The position numbers and the translations under genes were made by a program. A DNA stretch of 64,000 nt from an uncultured Bacteroidales bacterium (GTDB taxonomy: Bacteria; Bacteroidota; Bacteroidia; Bacteroidales; P3). The stretch is from positions 1 to 64,000 of the forward strand of contig CAMVMX010000013.1 of the NCBI GenBank assembly GCA_947168665.1. The letters are read 5' to 3'. Positions 9,001 to 17,700 of this stretch are shown piece after piece; position 1 is the first letter of the stretch, and each line of letters opens with the position of its first letter. The notes under the pieces are model-generated. The model was given only the letters and a program-made list of their open reading frames with translations. It searched no databases and was not told the DNA's origin.

Positions 9001-11093
9001 AGGCACAGCCAGCTGCGTGTTGTAGTGCTATAGCCATAGAAGTATAGATTGCGCACGCCGGTGTGCGGGGAGGTGGTGCTGGAATACGGGTAGCTGGCGC
9101 CGTTGAACGAACCGCTGCTTAGGTAGCCACGGCTCCAGCAGACGGCCAGCGGGCTGCCCGAGCCGGTGGCGGTGAGGTCCTCAAAGCCGGAGTAGAACGG
9201 CAGCGACTCGTGGGCGATGGGCACACAGTTCGTCAACACGTTCATTATGGCTGCAAAGGTGTCTGTTCCGCAGATGGTCAGCACCCGCACATCATAGTTA
9301 GTGGCCGGGGTGAGGCCTGTGAGGGTATAGGTTGTCGAGCTCAGCCCTACGGCTGCCGAAGTCCAGGTCGGAGTGCCGCTCACACGGTATTCCACGTCCC
9401 AGGCTGTCTCGTCATAACCGGGAATCCAGCTCAGCGTCACCTCGTCCGAACCCACAGAGTCGAGACTCAGGGCAGGGGCGGTGCAAGTGGCCAGCTGGCT
9501 GCATTCCGCCATATAGAAGTGTATGCTCGCCCGGTTGGACGAAGTGCTACCGCTGGTGGACGTTGTGTAGTTGGTCAGGGTGAACTGAGTGCCGTCCTTA
9601 TAACGGTAGAGGCTTGCTCCCGTGTGGGCTGCCGTATAGTAACCGCTGAAACTGCTGCTCGACTGGCTGGTGCCGGTGGGCTGGTTCATGAAGGTGCAGA
9701 TGGCGATGTTGCTTGAGCCATCCCACATGAAGGGTTGGCTGAACGTGTAGTGCTGCCAGCCCGAAGTGTTCAGCGGGTGGGCCGTTGGGCCGTACACCTG
9801 CTGCATTGTGCCGGGATTGATATAGTCTGTGGACGACGTGAAGCTGTTTCTTGTCGTCGTCCCCATAAAGATGGTAAACTCCTTGGCATACGAACTGTTG
9901 TTCGAGAAGCCGAAATCCACCCCCATGATGGCGCCGGAACTGAGTCCCGCAGCCAGCAGTTCGGAGGCGGTGAAGATGGTCTGGTACATCGTGTTGCCAT
10001 ACGAGCTGTAGACCAGCATGCCCGAAGCGGTCGATGTGCCGTTGCTGAACAGCACCGTGTCAGGCGTTGAGGTCAAGTCGGGCGTCAGGCAGGGCATACG
10101 CATGGTGGTGAACGTCACCGAGTCCCAAGCGCTGTAGCCGTCCGTGCCGCAGTTGGTGCGGATGCGAACCTTGTATTCCTCGTTGGTGTTCAAGCCTGTC
10201 AGGGTCACAGACTGGAGGGTGGAGGTCAATACGGTCGGGGCGGCCGAGCCGTCGGTCGGGCCGTATTCAATTTCGTAGCCCACGGGCGTACCCGCAGACC
10301 CCGCCATCAGAAGCCACGAAAGCCTTGCGCTTCCAGAAGTCAAGTCGTTCAGCGTGATGTTCATCACCGCCGGACACAGTGCCGGCGGAGTTGGAGTCAG
10401 TTGATAATAGCGTCCTTGGCCCGGCCATACACTGAACGTGGTCGACGTGCCGGTGAAGAAAGAAGAATGGGTTGTAGGGTTGATCATCAGGATGTCGGTC
10501 GCCGAGGCGGCGATGCCGATTTGGTAGCTGTTATAATAGGAGGCCGCGGTCTGTCCGTAAACGAAGCGCACGCGGCTGCTGTCTTCCATGAATTGGATTT
10601 GGTAGTTGACCAAGTCACCTTCCGAGTCGTACTCCGACGGGGTGTTGTACTCAATCACCAGGATGCGGTTGGGGGCGGTGCCCGTCAATTCATACTTAAC
10701 ATACGACCCACTGGCTTCCAGCGTGTTGTCCATGCCGAAAGCCGTGAGGAAAGGCAGATCGTTGTAGTCAGAATTGGTGAGGGTCGTGAACGGATTCAGC
10801 CAATAATTCGAGCAGACTGAACCCAGGCGTACCCGTCCGTTGCTGTTGCACGAAAACTGTGTGTAGCTTGTGCCGGCAAACGTGAAGGGGAAGCCGATGT
10901 TGATGAGGCTGGAATACGCGTCGTCCTCCCCCTCAATTTCCGACACGTCGGTGGCGGAACTCGAAAGGGTGACCCATGCCGTTGTACTCACGCCCGTTTC
11001 CAGGCGGTAGTCACGCGCATTCTGTGCCTGTGTAGCCCACGGCACCGCAAGCAGCGCCAGGCAACACAACAAAAAGCGTAGTTTTTTTTGCAT
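1..11093 (-). CDS. Giant secreted T9SS-type repeat protein, 3' end outside window (partial)
   Basis: The reading frame starting at the ATG at 11093-11091 stays open to the left edge, giving at least 3,697 residues; the stop lies outside. The protein starts with a signal peptide (MQKKLRFLLCCLALLAVP, then Ala-rich and a Gln-Ala-Gln cleavage site). An N-terminal beta-sandwich of about 200 residues follows, then many modules. MAM-like/choice-of-anchor-J sandwiches ending in Y(V/I)DDIT motifs alternate with fibronectin type III modules (SW..., LTGL.P.T.Y.. VR..C). A different sandwich with an F.W.G.SNI..TFMNQP motif appears near 9500-10090 and 4590-5250, with a related copy near 590-1165. The last readable residues match the pre-C-terminal Fn3 region of the downstream paralogue, so a T9SS sorting domain probably lies just outside. 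Expected role: cell-surface or secreted adhesin/scaffold; ligand unknown. A Bacteroidetes promoter lies about 100 nt upstream. Confidence 0.9.
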   Translation of the reverse strand, partial: MQKKLRFLLCCLALLAVPWATQAQNARDYRLETGVSTTAWVTLSSSATDVSEIEGEDDAYSSLINIGFPFTFAGTSYTQFSCNSNGRVRLGSVCSNYWLNPFTTLTNSDYNDLPFLTAFGMDNTLEASGSYVKYELTGTAPNRILVIEYNTPSEYDSEGDLVNYQIQFMEDSSRVRFVYGQTAASYYNSYQIGIAASATDILMINPTTHSSFFTGTSTTFSVWPGQGRYYQLTPTPPALCPAVMNITLNDLTSGSARLSWLLMAGSAGTPVGYEIEYGPTDGSAAPTVLTSTLQSVTLTGLNTNEEYKVRIRTNCGTDGYSAWDSVTFTTMRMPCLTPDLTSTPDTVLFSNGTSTASGMLVYSSYGNTMYQTIFTASELLAAGLSSGAIMGVDFGFSNNSSYAKEFTIFMGTTTRNSFTSSTDYINPGTMQQVYGPTAHPLNTSGWQHYTFSQPFMWDGSSNIAICTFMNQPTGTSQSSSSFSGYYTAAHTGASLYRYKDGTQFTLTNYTTSTSGSTSSNRASIHFYMAECSQLATCTAPALSLDSVGSDEVTLSWIPGYDETAWDVEYRVSGTPTWTSAAVGLSSTTYTLTGLTPATNYDVRVLTICGTDTFAAIMNVLTNCVPIAHESLPFYSGFEDLTATGSGSPLAVCWSRGYLSSGSFNGASYPYSSTTSPHTGVRNLYFYGYSTTTRSWLCLPEFEDSVNTLQVLFWARKSSDSYSGQIKLGVMTDPTDHTTFQTVYTLTATSTEWQKFEKSMGNAPASGYITIMVDGGSTSSNYIYIDDISVFEIPNCPHVDDLRLDSVSIDLASISWTETGSAESWSVEYGTTDFVPGSGTAPFNETAYDSTLTLYNLNTGTTYYVYVRADCMGDTSTWEGFTFNTLSGLPATVPYICSFEDSGNNGWEMTNGTQANQWYVGEAANNGGSRSMYISNDGGLTNSFNTSSTSYVFAERTFNLTDTGEYAYSFDWRTYGESSYDFIRTALVPASVMFTAGSYCGFNNSSAVPTGGIALDGGARLNLQSTWQTRTGTFHITTPGSYKWVFMWRNDPSGGTQPPAAIDNVQLVRNTCPQPTNLTAVYVGSTEVSLSWSAGSNASMWIVSNGYNEDYTTSANYTFTGLQPNTQYNFTVRAICSADDTSMAAALTVLTECGGLSTFPFVEDFESQATGSSTTANSNFIRCWNHLNNATQYFGWPYISSSASYNHTPDGTKGLYWYASTTTGTYGDYYYVVLPAIDTDVVTLNSVRVSFWAKATSTSYHPVFNVGVMTDPTDHTTFTTVNTVQVNPGSSTAWNKFTTEFDTYEGYGAYIAIRALRPSSTWYAAVDDITIDLIPDCPEVTNITASNITTESANISWTEQGEALSWDVEWGLRGFETGTGTYENVTSLPFTLTDLEPNTEYELRITPECYGIAASASFIFRTECLPMTTLPLTMGFETTDGVLVAGASNTSVFVECWHRLNNATEYYGYPYVGASTTYAHSGSRGLYWYNTTTTGTYGDYQTVVLPAVDTDLYAINTLRIRLWAKSSSTSYYPSFQVGVMTDPYDNNTFQPVSSINVDNSTAWRRYTANLSAYTGTGNYVAIRALRASWTAYVDDITLELMPDCPEVTNMVAQFVTATSASINWTEIGDATNWTVEYGTHGFTPGTGTSATASAHPFSITGLTADTEYDVYVTPVCSGTTGYEMITFRTECNPTSAIPLTMGFETSDGVPSTGSSTSATFIDCWHRLNNGTSYFGYPYVGSSTTYAHSGSRGLYWYNTTTTGTYGDYQIVVLPAIDVTIHPLNTLQLSFWVRSSSSSYSPVFQVGVMTDPNDPATFTQVGTVQVSNSTEWEEFTTGLAAYSGSGTHVAIRALRANWTAYVDDITLDLAPVCPGITDLAIDQVGTTGALVSWNYQAGFSGTPSACAVDVFTTGGTPVTSFTATSRSMLVSGLQPSTNYRVRVRPDCGAGEYGSPDSIAFRTGNLPCVAYDTTLNDTILYSDGQSSTTGVFVNTSWGNTFCQAIYTAQDLAEAGVHPGWIKGLRVGYSAAGSYDKELSISLGTTTLSSFSSTSSMVDSSQLTLVYGPQIRTATSANSGWVYYTFNTPFFWNGTSNIILSTFMNQPSGASHSSSGFYAYSTNTTRTGASAYRYKDSDPFTNADCLSTGSGSTSTYLPSVSFITDGCSESGTCARPMVVVDSAGTDYIAVNWTAGYQETVWDVDYREEGATAWTTEATVTTPGYLFTDLDANQTYEIRITSLCGDTSVATVISVTTPCDVTPLPFTTSFEGFPSSTVTAAMPSCWTRFTNYSSTTTAYPYASTSYAHSGSSSMYMYSTSSSYSYFTMPRFSVSIDSLSAHFWLYKSNTSYDHTLSIGVMTDPNDFSTYTEVATVTPRQLSQWEEFEVYFDSYTGDGQYITFLSPNGNYSYPYLDDLTIDVIPDCRRVQGITVSNITLHSADVSWRPGNAIDFDLVCLPAGTSPDAGTPVTIYGDSTYTLTGLQHSTAYDLYVRAYCYPDTSQWSMLVRFRTECGLIDSLPFFENFEGVDPGSSTSRDFVPCWNHFNNGSSYYGYPYVSSSTSYSHNGGNRGLYWYNTSSGGSYGTYAYVVLPPVDTTVHPVNTLQLSFWAKSSSTSYYPELEVGVMRNNSDTTFTRMRTIEVGNSTNWELFTIPFGRYQGPGNQVAIRALGETGNWYVYVDEIMLDTMPHCPAPLEVVVDSTATDAVAISWIPTGSENQWAVNCGDFDTVVSDTSLTLTGLMPNTPYTINVRAICGPADTSSTTSIDTRTECVIISTLPWSDDFESYNGTSSSSQDFGIPCWSRITDATSYYYPYLGNSTTYNHTNGGTKGLYWYVTSSTSYGTYQIVALPLMDTTQLSLNTLLLSFWAKSSSTSYTPTFEIGAMTDDNPNTFTPIDTLVINGNTEWELFEYPFNNYTGHGNRLALRSAYSMTGAYWYSYVDDFTIEPISPCPRPDSLMAYGATSNSVTLSWHETDYATSWVIEYGPAGFTPGTGTMVTTSSNPYLLTGLPSSYEGEFYVRSLCGGGDTAFYNREPCPFSTAQVAAPIPYHCNFESTADWDGWQTNSNSHINWARGTAMVDSGSYSMYISPDGGTTYGNENFSSLVNASAYRDIDFGTIDSSFTITFRAKVGGTVSNSYDGLMVFLVDPAVAVVAPTANITSPWGNVNDLYRIAAVRLDTVWHTYAASFDTISGVHRVAFFWFNQNTGASYPFIGGPAAVDNIHIDYSSCPRPVNLDTVSLTSTSATLEWDGPVAGQYRVAWRQQGASPSTNTYINTTTNRVTITGLDTLGNYVVWVQKICGPDSSLFSDGFAFQTEMCDNGASRLGYDPAWPATTTTYAPMGYSFYNYSYIQTLIDSAQLAGLTDPISAMAFNPVNGTQGNYYTHMDVYLANVPETDLSTGFITPDTSHIFIQVAHDADLTYTDGGWRLFGLDTTFQWDGHSNLLVTVNRRHGSYSSGASFNMHTTSSVRTRYLYQDGSAYNINNPTGGTSGTLPGVGDLKFIACPEGPTCREPIVTSVNFDYQSATITWQGDGTDYQINIKESAATNWPATDIAVTGNTHTFTGLQPSTYYTFRIRQDCTADTIGYSNWYEGSFLTDSLPCLPPTGLHTTAVTNATATFDWTPGSTETNWDIHVWFTGGLDSVYRVSSRPATVGGFIPGLTYNASIRSLCGTGLIEGDWGDTITFATATCPDVTNFTTSN
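5500..7902 (-). repeat. Three consecutive 801-nt coding repeats in the partial giant gene
   Basis: Equivalent positions (TCGA...GTCGTCGACG, coding the DDIT end of a MAM-like module) recur at 5500, 6301 and 7102, exactly 801 nt or 267 codons apart. The first two copies match at 66 of 70 bases from 5500 and 6301. Blocks at about 5798 and 6597 are also close. A looser period continues to the left (2269, 3052, 3853). This indicates recent in-frame duplication of a module pair. Confidence 0.75.
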
Positions 11094-11191
11094 AAGGCTT
11101 GATTTTTTAAATGATTAAACGGTTATATAATAATTAAATGTATTGACAATTAATTTGTTGCAACAATAGCTCTTACATACTTTCAACATGA

Positions 11192-11223
11192 CAAAATTAT
11201 ATATTATTCCCCATAAATCCAAA
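11192..11223 (-). promoter_or_regulatory. Bacteroidetes-type promoter for the partial giant gene
   Basis: On the minus strand TTTG (11223-11220) is followed after 20 nt by TAATTTTG (11199-11192), matching the TTTG/TAnnTTTG consensus. The start site would lie near 11186, leaving a leader of about 93 nt before the ATG at 11093. The surrounding DNA is very AT-rich. Confidence 0.7.
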
Positions 11224-11335
11224 TTTTTTTTAAAATAATACGATTTTTTTTAGTCTTGCTGCAATCCAATATTCTGTAAACCATTTTAATATAATGTATG
11301 TGAGGCAGTCTTGTTATGTTTATTTAAAATATGGC

Positions 11336-11478
11336 TATCCGCAATTGGCATGTGCGCGATGTCGCGTCTCTCCGAGACGCTGGTAGTATGCGGGTTTTCA
11401 ACCACCGCACTGCGCTTCGCTTGTGCGGTGTTATTGATATTAAGCCTCTCCGAGGCTTTTTGTCGGTAACTGCGGATA
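11336..11478. repeat. Hairpin-rich MITE-like element with imperfect terminal inverted repeats
   Basis: The ends are inverted copies, TATCCGCAATT (11336-11346) and AACTGCGGATA (11468-11478), matching at 10 of 11 positions. Inside are several hairpins: CGTCTC/GAGACG around 11365-11380, CACCGCAC/GTGCGGTG around 11403-11430, and AAGCCTC-TCC-GAGGCTT at 11442-11458 followed by a T-run. It has no coding capacity beyond a spurious 69-codon ORF. The structure suggests a dispersed intergenic repeat or a small non-autonomous element; only one copy is visible here. Confidence 0.5.
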
Positions 11479-11737
11479 ATCATATTAATGGTCAATTGTT
11501 GCGGTATATTTTTTAAGAAACCTGTATGTGTGCGTCACTCCCCTGCCGGGATGGCATGCGCCTCGAACCCCGCATCATAGTCCTCGGTCCGGTTCATAGT
11601 CCCTCTGAGTGCGGCATACATTTTCGATTTGTTCGGGCGGCAGGGGTAGAAAAGTTGTGGAGGGTCTGTGAAAATGGAGCTTGGCGATGGGAGGCAGGGC
11701 GGTGGGAGGGGGAGGGCAGGCAGATGTGTGAAAACGG

Positions 11738-11775
11738 GGAAAAGGGTGCGGGCGGCCCGAAGGGCCGCCCGCACC
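11738..11775 (-). terminator. Strong intrinsic terminator of the 3,061-aa giant gene
   Basis: Arms 11745-11758 and 11762-11775 are perfect 14-nt complements, almost all G/C, with a 3-nt loop. On the minus strand the stem is followed by CTTTTCCCC. It lies 24 nt after the stop codon of the giant gene. Confidence 0.8.
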
Positions 11776-11798
11776 AAATAAGTTCAGCCTGTAGTGGG

Positions 11799-14700
11799 TT
11801 AGCGCACTATCAGTTTGCGGACGATGTTGAGGTCTGTGGCGGTGATGCGGACGAAGTAGGCACCCTGCGCCAGGCGGTCAACGTCGATGGTCTTGGAGCA
11901 GTCGGCGCTGCACTGGAGGGTTTCGGTGGCAACGGCACGGCCGTTCATGTCGACAACTTCAATCTTGACCCGTCCGTCGACGCCGCTCACGCTGATGGTG
12001 GTGGAGCCGGAGGTGGGATTGGGATGTATTGCGCAGGAGGCTGTGGCGGCGGAGCCGATGCCGAGGGGCTGAGTGGTAAAGGTGCTGACAGGACTCCAGG
12101 AGCTGTAGTTGTCGGAGCCGCAGATGGCGCGGACGTAGAGGTCGTAGTCGGTGTTGTAGTTGAGCCCGTTGATGGTGGTGTTGGGTTCGGCGGCGGAGAT
12201 GAGGGTGCCGGTGCCGTGGACGAAGCCGGCGGTGCCGTATTCGACTTCGTAGGAGGTGTTGCCGGTGGCAGGTGTCCAGCTGACGGCTACACTGTTGCCG
12301 GTGACGGTGGTGACGATGCCGTAGGGGGCTTCGCAGGGGTGCGAGCACTCTTGGGTGGTGGCTTGGACGTTGGCCCAGGATTCACTGTTCCAATCGGTGC
12401 CGCAGACGGCGCGGACGTAGAAGTCGTAGTCGGTTTCGCATTCCAGCCCGTTCAGGGTGATGGAGGGGTTGGAGGAGTTGGCGGTGGTGCCGGTGCCTTG
12501 GTTGAATCCGATGTAGCCGTATTCAATAATCCAGCTGATGGCGGCGGGGTCGGCTGTCCAGCTGAGGGTGACGCTGCTGGCGGTCACCTCGCTGACGCTG
12601 AGGCCGGTGACATCGGGACAGGTGGCGGTGGTGAAGGTGATGGTGTCGCCCCAGTCGCCGGGTATGAGGCTGTTGCCGCAGAGGGGCTGGAGGCTGGCGG
12701 AGTAGGTGACGCCGGGCATGAGACCGCCGAGGGTGACGGGATGGGTGCTGGCGAGGTAGATGCTGTCAAGGTTAGAGCTGTTCCAGATGTGGACGTTCCA
12801 GTTGGTTTCGCTGCCGAGGGGTGACCAGTCGAACTGGGCATTGTTGTGTGTGATGGCGGAGACGGCAAAGCCGGTGGGGGTGATGCAGCCGAGGCTGTCG
12901 GTGGTGACCACGGCGGTGGCCCAGATGGAGGCAGTGCCGCCGGGGCAGTGCTGGCGCACGCCGACGGTGTAGAGTGTGGAGGGGGTGAGGCCGGTGAAGG
13001 CATAGCTGTGGGCGGTGGTGGTGGCGAGGGGCGTCACGGAGGCGTTCCAGCTGCCGGGGGTGATGGCTACGTCGAAGGTGTCGGCTGCCGAGGCCCAGGC
13101 AAGGTTGATGCTTTCATAGTTGTGGGCGACGCTGACGATGGTCGGAGCGGGGCAGGATACGGAGGAGGTGACTTGGATGTTGTCGAGGCAGCAGGAGTAG
13201 AAGGTGGCGTTGTGGTACCACTTGAAGGCAAGGTAGCGGGCAGTGGCGGGGACGCTGTCGAAGGTGACGGTGTCGAAGATGCCGCGACCGGTCTGGAGGC
13301 CGCTGCCGCTATGCTGTGTGGCGGAGGAGGCGGCGATGTCGCGGACGGATACGAAGTCGGTCTCGTAGTTGTCGCCCGTCATGTAGCCCACGGAGAGGGT
13401 GCCTTGTGAGCTGCCCTCGGTGCACATCCAGTAGGAGAGGGTAAGGGTGTTGATGGGTTCGGCGGTCATGGGCAGGCGGAGAATCTTGGTGTTGCCGTAA
13501 GCGGCGCCGCTGCCGGAGGTGAGGACGACGCTGCCGCTGCCCTCAAGGGTGTACCAGTAGGTGCCGGAGCCTACGACATGGGGGGTGTAGACTGTGTTGG
13601 TGCCGTTGGTGTAGCCTTGCCAGCAGGGGGGCAGTGTGCCTTCGGAGTTGTAGGCGACGGCGGTGAAGCCTTCGAAGCCTTCACGGATGGTGTCGTAGGC
13701 GGACATGTAGCCGCAGACGGTTTGGAAGAGGAGTCCGTTGGAGTAGTCGCTGCGGTGGTCGGCATCGCAGATGCGGCGCACCCAGAAATGGTATTCGGTG
13801 TTGCTGTTAAGGCCGTAGAGGGTGGTGTGGTTGGTGAGTACGGTGTCGTAGCGGTTGGTGGTGGCGGCGGCATCGGCTTGGCGGTAGGCCACAATGTAGG
13901 TGGTGCCGGAGGCGGGACCCGCCCATGTGATGTCGGCTGAGTTCTCGGTGACGGAGGTCACGCTGAGGTCGTAGGGACGGGCGCAGGGCTGGTCGTAGAC
14001 GTGGATGCTGTCGATGGCGGGAGCCTGGCCTACGAAGTCGGCTGCGCCGGTGGACTGGTTGAACCAGTAGAAGACGAGGCGTTGCACGCCGCTGACGTTG
14101 TCGAGTGGCACGGTGACGGTCTGCCAGCCGGAGGTGCGGCGGGTGAGGTTGAGGAAGACATCGTTGACGTGGCCCCAAGGAGTGGTGAGGCGTGTGTCGG
14201 ACGATTGGACGAGGACGGAGGGGTCGGCCAGGATGAGGGCTACGCCGTCGTAGTTGCCGGCCTGGCTGCCGCCCACATTGATGCGGAAGGTGACGTTGCA
14301 GCTGCGCGGGTCGGGACCGAAGTCGATGTCGCGATAGGCGCAGGCGTTGACGATGGACTGCATGTCGGTGCCGATGGTGGAGCCGCCGTCGGCCGAGATG
14401 TAGATGCCGTGGTGGCCGTCGGTGTAGGGAGCGGTGCCGCGGTACCAGCCCACGGATGTGTTGCTGGTGGTTTGCCAAGCGGTCCACTGGGCGGCGTCTT
14501 CAAAGTCGTAGAGGACGGGCACGGTGTCGGGTATCTGTGCGGTGGAGAAGATGCCCTCTTCGAGCGACACGTCGCTGAGGCTGGTGGAGGTGGGGCAGTA
14601 GGCTTTGACGCGGAAGGTGTAGACGGTGGAGGGGGTGAGGCCGGTGAGGGTGGCGGTGTCGGACAGTACGTTTTCATAGTAGACTGTGGTGGAGCCAACG

Positions 14701-17700
14701 GGCTGGTAGACCACTTGCCACTGGGTGGAGCCGATGGTGTCGGACCAGGTGAGGGTGGCGGTGGTGGCGGTGGAGGAGATGGACTGCAGGTTGTAGGGTC
14801 GCGGGCAGGGTGAGAGCTGGGCGATGGTCACATCGTCGATGTAGGCATAGCCGGAGGTGGTGCCGCGGTTTTTGCGGAAAGCGGGATAGGAGCCATGTCC
14901 GGTGTAGCCGGCAAAGGAGACTTGGTAGAAGCGGACGGTGGCATCCATGGTGATGGTCTGGACGGGGACGAAGGAGGTCTGGTCGGTGGGGTCGGTCATC
15001 ATGCCAAGGATGATGCTGTTGTCCGTCGTGGAGGAGGAGCCACGGCCCCAGAAGGAGATTTCGAGGGTGTTGGCGGGATAGACCAGAGTGTCGACTTCGG
15101 GGAGGACGGCTAAGGCGTAGTCGCCATAGGTGCCGGTGGTGGTAGACATGTACCAGTAGAGAACGTTGGTGCCGCTGTGGGCATAGGTGGTGGAGGAGTA
15201 GGGGTAGGGGTAGTAGCCGTTGGTGGTGCCGTTGTTGATGTGGTTCCAGCAGACGGGGAGGGGAGCGGTGGTGCCAGTTTGCAGGTTCTCGAAGTCGAAG
15301 GTGACGGGCAGCACATCGATGGGTACGCAGTGGGTGGTGAAGTTGGCCGGGAAGGACCAGTTGCCGGTGTCGGCACCGCCGCAGATGGCGCGGACGTAGA
15401 CGTCGTAGTGTGTGCCGGGTGTGAGGCCGGTGAGGGTGGCGCTGGTGGTTGTGGAGGTGGTGCTGGTGCCCGAGCCGGGTGTGAAGCCTTCGGGGCCGTA
15501 TTCTATTTCATAGCCGACGGAGGCGGCACGGTTGGTCCAACTGACCAGTGCGGTGGTGGTGGTGACGTTGGTGTCGGCCACGGTGACGTTGAGGGGCGAG
15601 GGGCAGGAGGGGATGTAGTCGACGGTGATGTCGTCGATGTAGACATAGCTGTAAGTGGTGGTGGAGCCGGCATATAATTCGGGAGTCTCGTTGTAGAGGG
15701 CAATGTATTGGCCGCTATTGGGGAATCCGGCAAAGGGAACTTCGATGCCACGGATGGAGAGGGGTTCGTCGTCGTGCATATCAATGGTGTCGACGGGGGT
15801 GAAGGTGGCGATGTCGGAGGGGTCGGTCATCAGTCCCACCACTATACGAGAGGTGTAGTTGTTGCTGGTGGAGCTGTAGCGGCGCATGTTGAATGTGATT
15901 TGCAGACTGTCGGCCCGGGCAGCCATGAGGGGCAGTGCGGCATAGGAGTAGTAGTTGGTGGTGGAGGAACGGTAGGCATAGAAGTAGAGGCTGATGTTGC
16001 CGTTGATGGCGTTGGTGGAGTAGGGGTAGGGATAGGCAGTGGTGCTGTTGGTGCCTTTGCGCCAGCAGGAGTTGAGGGGGTTGGCGGAGCCGGAGCTGTA
16101 ACTTTCAAAGTTTTCGGTGAAGGGCAGCGGGGCCGGATTGCAGGGGGTGCGGAAGGTGAGGGGTATGGACCAGTCGCTGGTATCGCCCGAGCTGCAGTAG
16201 GAGCGGATGTAGAAGTCGTATTCGGTGTTGCTGTTGAGAGCGGTGAGGTTGATGTGGGTGCTGTCGGTGAACTGGTGGAGTCCGGCCAGCGAGGCTATGG
16301 TGTCGGGGTTGAAGCCAGAGGGGCCGATGGCGGTCTCGTAGCGAACGCCGGTGCCTTGCCATGCAAAAGCGGCGGAGGTGTTGGTGAGGCTGGTGAGGGC
16401 GATGTCGGTGGGCCACTCGCACGAGGGAATTTCAGAGCAGATGTTGAAGATCATGTTTGTGCGGCTGTAGGTGCGTGTGGCGGTGTTGTTGGCGGTGGAA
16501 GCAGAGGTGCGGTAGCCGTAGCAGGAGCGGTAGTCGGGGCTGGTGGAGGAGTAGTAGAAGGTGACACCGGCCGAGGAGGTGCTTTGGCGGGCCAGGAGGA
16601 GCATGAGGTTGCGTGTGCCGGAGTAATGGAAGGCGGTGTCGAAGGGGATTTCGACCCACTGGCCGGCGGAGCATACAATGTTGCCGGAATAGAGGAGTGT
16701 CATGTTGGCACGGTTGAGGGTGTCGTTGGCAGGTGTGGAGCTGAAGGCTTCAAGGTCGGTTTCGGCGGCGTAGATGCGGACATCGTTGACGGTGCCGCCA
16801 GTGGAGCCGCAGTGGAGTGAGATGCTGTTGATGGTGTTGTTAGTGTAAATGCCCATGGCTGCAAGCTCTTCGACGGTGAAGATGTTGCGCGAGTAGGCGG
16901 TGGGATAGGAGGTGGAGGGATACATGGTGTAGGTGGTGGTGGAAGAGGTGCCGTGGCCAATGGTGTCGATGATGTTGATGGAGTTGGGACCGCAGTCGAG
17001 GAGTGTGGAGAAGGAGGCGACGCTGGACCATGCGCCAGAGTCGGCGGAGCAGAGGGCACGGACGGCCCAGTAGTAGGTGGTGTAGTCGGCAAGGCCGGTG
17101 AGGGTGGCGGCGGTGTCGTAGACGGTGACGGTCTGGGTGGCGGTGGCGGGGTTGAAATTGGGCGAGGTGCCGTAGGCTATGACGAAGCTTGAGGGCGAGA
17201 GGCTGCTGTTATGCCAGGTGAGGTCGGCGGAGTTGTGGGTGACGTTGGAGGCAAGCAGGTTGGAGCTGCGGCGGCAGTCGGGGATGAGTGAGACGCGGAC
17301 ATTGTCGAGATGGGAGTAGTTGGTGGAGTCGTTGGGAGCCAGGAAGGCGATGTAGCCCGATGTGCCGTGGTAGGAGTCGAACATGACTTCGAATGATGCA
17401 GAGTCGCCAGCGGAAAGGTTGCCGGGGTAGCAAGTGGCTATGGGAGTGAAGGTGGTGATGTCGTAGGGGTTGGTCATGACTCCGACAGCCAGTTTAGAGG
17501 TGTAGGAGGTGCTGTGGCGGACTATGTCGAAGTTGACCATGAGTGAGTGTATGTCGGTTTCGAAGAGGGGCAGGGCAGCGTAGGAGTAGTAGGTGGAGGT
17601 GCTATAGAAGCGGAGTGAGTTGGGTGCCGAGACGCTGTTGGAGGAGTAGAGATAGGGGTAGGCGGAGGAGCTGTTAGTGCCTTTGGTCCAGCAGGGGTCT

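Larger units (their letters stand above)
11094..11798. other. 705-nt intergenic region between the giant genes
   Basis: This gap holds the promoter of the left giant gene, an AT-rich stretch (11100-11340), a hairpin-rich repeat-like element (11336-11478), about 250 nt with no recognisable gene (11479-11737), and the terminator of the right giant gene (11738-11775). The short ORFs here overlap the hairpins and show no protein-like features. Confidence 0.7.

Noticed and set aside
11286..11495. 69-codon minus ORF
   Set aside because: It spans the hairpins of the 11336-11478 repeat; similar short ORFs arise wherever such repeats occur.
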